From Reyranella sp. (GTDB taxonomy: Bacteria; Pseudomonadota; Alphaproteobacteria; Reyranellales; Reyranellaceae): a stretch of DNA of 7,500 nucleotides. A program made the position numbers and the translations under genes. Within the stretch, counting starts at the first letter, position 1. The number at the start of each line of letters is the position of its first letter. Under the pieces are notes generated by a model that saw only the letters and a list, made by a program, of their open reading frames with translations, was not told the DNA's origin and searched no databases. The DNA lies in contig SCVT01000642.1 of the NCBI GenBank assembly GCA_004296815.1, positions 1 through 7,500 of the forward strand, given 5' to 3'. This document shows, piece after piece, positions 6,113 through 7,500 of this stretch.

Positions 6113-6470
6113 GGCTGCGTGTCCTCTTCTTGGCGGGCTTGGCCGACTGCGCCTCCAGCAGGTAGGCCTCGAGCTGGTCGAGCCGCTGCTCCCAAAACCG
6201 CCGGTAGGTCGCGACCCAGTCGGAGACCTCGTGCAGGGGCTCGGCGGCGAGGCGGCAGGGGCGGCGCTGCGCCTCGCGACCGCGCGCGATCAGGCCGGCG
6301 CGCTCCAGCACCTTGAGATGCTTCGAGACGGCGGGCAGCGACATGTCGAACGGTTCGGCGAGGTCGCCGACCGAGGTCTCACCGAGAGTGAGGCGCGCCA
6401 GGATGGCCCGGCGCGTCGGGTCGGCGAGCGCGGAGAAGGTCAGGCTGAGACTGTCGGCGGGCTGCGTCAT
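6093..6470 (-). CDS. ArsR/SmtB-family winged-helix repressor (non-metal type)
   Basis: A 125-residue winged-helix regulator. LADPTRRAILARL (15-27) starts the domain, the recognition helix is within MSLPAVSKHLKVLERAGL (43-60) and the wing begins at RGREAQRR (63-70). The C-terminal part (about 78-106, WVATYRRFWEQRLDQL) is a dimerisation helix, followed by a Lys/Arg-rich tail. Only one Cys (72) is present and the ELCVCDL metal site of ArsR is replaced by a stretch without Cys, so an organic ligand or no ligand is more likely than arsenic or zinc. It is first gene of the operon with SRPBCC, NTF2-like and MFS genes and lies behind a promoter with palindromes, so it probably represses its own operon. 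The start at 6470 has only a weak ribosome binding site (AAGAAG). Confidence 0.92.
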   Translation of the reverse strand: MTQPADSLSLTFSALADPTRRAILARLTLGETSVGDLAEPFDMSLPAVSKHLKVLERAGLIARGREAQRRPCRLAAEPLHEVSDWVATYRRFWEQRLDQLEAYLLEAQSAKPAKKRTRSHARKSK

Positions 6471-6485
6471 GGCGAGCTTCTTTAT

Positions 6486-6504
6486 TGTTAACCGTTGGGT
6501 AAAA
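6486..6504. promoter_or_regulatory. Candidate ArsR operator overlapping -10 and transcription start
   Basis: An imperfect inverted repeat centred on 6495 has arms TTAACC and GGGTAA around a GTT spacer (5 of 6 pairs in the core, 7 of 9 over the wider arms). It covers part of the -10 element and the expected transcription start. Placement and AT-rich form fit a winged-helix dimer site for autorepression. Confidence 0.45.
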
Positions 6505-6531
6505 TAGAATGCGGACGTCCGCCGCTGTCAA
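6503..6531 (-). promoter_or_regulatory. Sigma70-type promoter of the ArsR operon
   Basis: Reading the - strand, a perfect TTGACA (-35, 6531-6526) is followed after 17 bases by TCTATT (-10, 6508-6503, 4 of 6 matches to TATAAT). Transcription would start near 6496, about 26 bases before the ArsR start. It lies in the only AT-rich patch of the region (6481-6510). Its position in the gap between the patatin and ArsR genes means the ArsR operon need not depend on the upstream gene. Confidence 0.7.
6511..6522. promoter_or_regulatory. Candidate operator, perfect 12-bp palindrome in the promoter spacer
   Basis: GCGGACGTCCGC is a perfect palindrome that sits in the spacer between the -35 and -10 elements. 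Bound protein there would block RNA polymerase. It is a candidate site for the ArsR repressor, though it lacks the AT-rich character of many ArsR-family operators. Confidence 0.4.
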
Positions 6532-6544
6532 GCAGCGCGCTCCG

Positions 6545-7500
6545 CTAGGCGAGGAAAAGTCGGGCGCCGACCGGCAGGGTGCGGGCCTTCTCTAGCCCTT
6601 CCATGGTCGTGCGATAACCGAGCTCGATCGCGGCGTCGAAGCTCGTCCAGTCGAGCAGGTCGATGTGGTTCATCGGCGGCACAATCAGCATCTCGGACGC
6701 GCCGCGATCCTCGGCTGCCCGCGCCGTGCTGGCAACCAGCGCCGAACGCAGCAGGATGCGCACGATCGACGGGATGGGCAGCGTCTCATTGCGGTTCCAG
6801 ACGAGGCGGCGGAAGAACTGCCAGGCCGACCACGGCTCCTCGACGCCGGCACCTGCGGCCAGCGCACCGCCGGTGTCGATGTCGACCCCGATGGTGACGC
6901 CGCGTCCCAGCCGGCGCATCGTCCGAACCGGGAAATTGTCGATGACGCCCCCGTCGACATGGACCTCGCCGGCGTCGTTGAACGGCGGCAGCACGCCCGG
7001 AATCGAGACCGAGGCGCGCAGCCAGCGCCACAGCCGGCCCACCGTATGGATGTCGGCGTTCGAGGTCGTGAGGTTGGCGGTTACGCAGTAGAAGGGAAGG
7101 ATCAGGTCCTCGATGTCTTTCTCGCCGAATGCCGCGCGCAGCAGTCGCGTCACCCGCCGGCCGGAGAACAGCGAGATCAGCGGCAGGGTGTAGTCGCTCA
7201 GCGGGTTGGCCTCGACGAAGGCCTTGCGGAAGCGCTCGTCGAGCTCCTGGTTGTTCCAGCGCGAGGCGACGCCCGCCGCGACGATCGCCCCCATGCTGGT
7301 GCCGCCCACAAGGTCGATCGGCACGCCGCACTCGCGCAGGGCCTTCACGACGCCGATATGCGTGAAGGCGCGCGCGCCGCCGCCTGCCATCACGACGCCC
7401 ACCGCATGGCCGGTCAGCAGCCGGGCGAGCCGGTCGATGTCGGCGTGGATGTCGATGCGGACATGATGGTGGTGGCCGTAGAGGCCGCCGGCCAGCAGGG
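6545..7500 (-). CDS. Patatin-like phospholipase, NTE/RssA-type, 5' end outside the window
   Basis: At least 317 residues, ending in TAG at 6545. The patatin catalytic parts are all present: the oxyanion-hole motif GGGARAF (7384 down to about 7364), the nucleophile elbow GGTSMGA with the Ser codon at 7295-7297, and the DGG motif with the Asp codon at 6953-6955, giving the Ser-Asp dyad of lipid acyl hydrolases. A start could be placed at a GTG at 7402, but the frame continues open to the window edge with a plausible protein: a four-His run followed by VRIDIHADIDRLARLLTGHA. This linker resembles that before the patatin domain in neuropathy-target-esterase-like proteins, many of which carry a cyclic-nucleotide-binding domain further upstream. 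The true start therefore lies beyond 7500. The likely role is hydrolysis of phospholipid or lysophospholipid at the membrane. Confidence 0.9.
   Translation of the reverse strand, partial: LLAGGLYGHHHHVRIDIHADIDRLARLLTGHAVGVVMAGGGARAFTHIGVVKALRECGVPIDLVGGTSMGAIVAAGVASRWNNQELDERFRKAFVEANPLSDYTLPLISLFSGRRVTRLLRAAFGEKDIEDLILPFYCVTANLTTSNADIHTVGRLWRWLRASVSIPGVLPPFNDAGEVHVDGGVIDNFPVRTMRRLGRGVTIGVDIDTGGALAAGAGVEEPWSAWQFFRRLVWNRNETLPIPSIVRILLRSALVASTARAAEDRGASEMLIVPPMNHIDLLDWTSFDAAIELGYRTTMEGLEKARTLPVGARLFLA

Noticed and set aside
6523..6537. CGCTG/CAGCG hairpin as a terminator of the patatin gene
   Set aside because: The stem is only 5 bp, has no T run and overlaps the -35 element of the ArsR promoter.
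1..7500. CRISPR arrays, tRNA genes, insertion sequences, phage or defence genes
   Set aside because: I saw no regularly spaced repeats, tRNA cloverleaf, transposase or integrase motifs, or terminal inverted repeats, and base composition is even apart from the short promoter patch at 6481-6510.

Overview
The window is GC-rich, densely packed bacterial chromosome with very short intergenic gaps and uniform codon usage. Together with the gene families present (paired MaoC hydratases, ArsR-SRPBCC pair, DUF2000, AraC and MFS genes), this suggests an alphaproteobacterium, perhaps a Rhizobiales or Rhodospirillales relative. That placement is inference from style, not from a marker gene. There is no rRNA, tRNA, CRISPR array, insertion sequence or phage gene that I can support.

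Layout. (1) 1-1596, + strand: the end of an acyl-CoA metabolism operon. It has a truncated MaoC-type hydratase subunit, a second complete MaoC hydratase and a short-chain dehydrogenase, closed by a clear intrinsic terminator. The two hydratases and the dehydrogenase would give hydration of an enoyl thioester and then oxidation of the 3-hydroxyacyl product. (2) 1628-2842, +: a FAD-dependent monooxygenase, apparently a single gene. (3) 2839-4097: an AraC-family regulator (-) divergent, with a 29-bp gap, from a DUF2000 gene (+). (4) 4081-6470, -: a tightly coupled four-gene operon, ArsR-type repressor, SRPBCC/AHSA1 protein, NTF2-like protein, MFS transporter. It starts from a recognisable sigma70-type promoter with two palindromes laid over it. 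(5) 6545-7500, -: a patatin-like phospholipase related to the NTE/RssA group, whose 5' end lies outside the window.

How the parts may work together. The ArsR operon looks like a sense, bind/modify and export cassette with autoregulation. The AraC protein, with its sugar/ligand-type cupin domain, is placed to control DUF2000 and itself. The MaoC-SDR operon resembles the hydratase and dehydrogenase parts of peroxisomal multifunctional enzyme type 2 on separate polypeptides. The known families account for almost all of the sequence. The least explained parts are the DUF2000 gene, the ligand of the ArsR cassette, and the nested palindromes in its promoter. I did not find a clearly new type of system.
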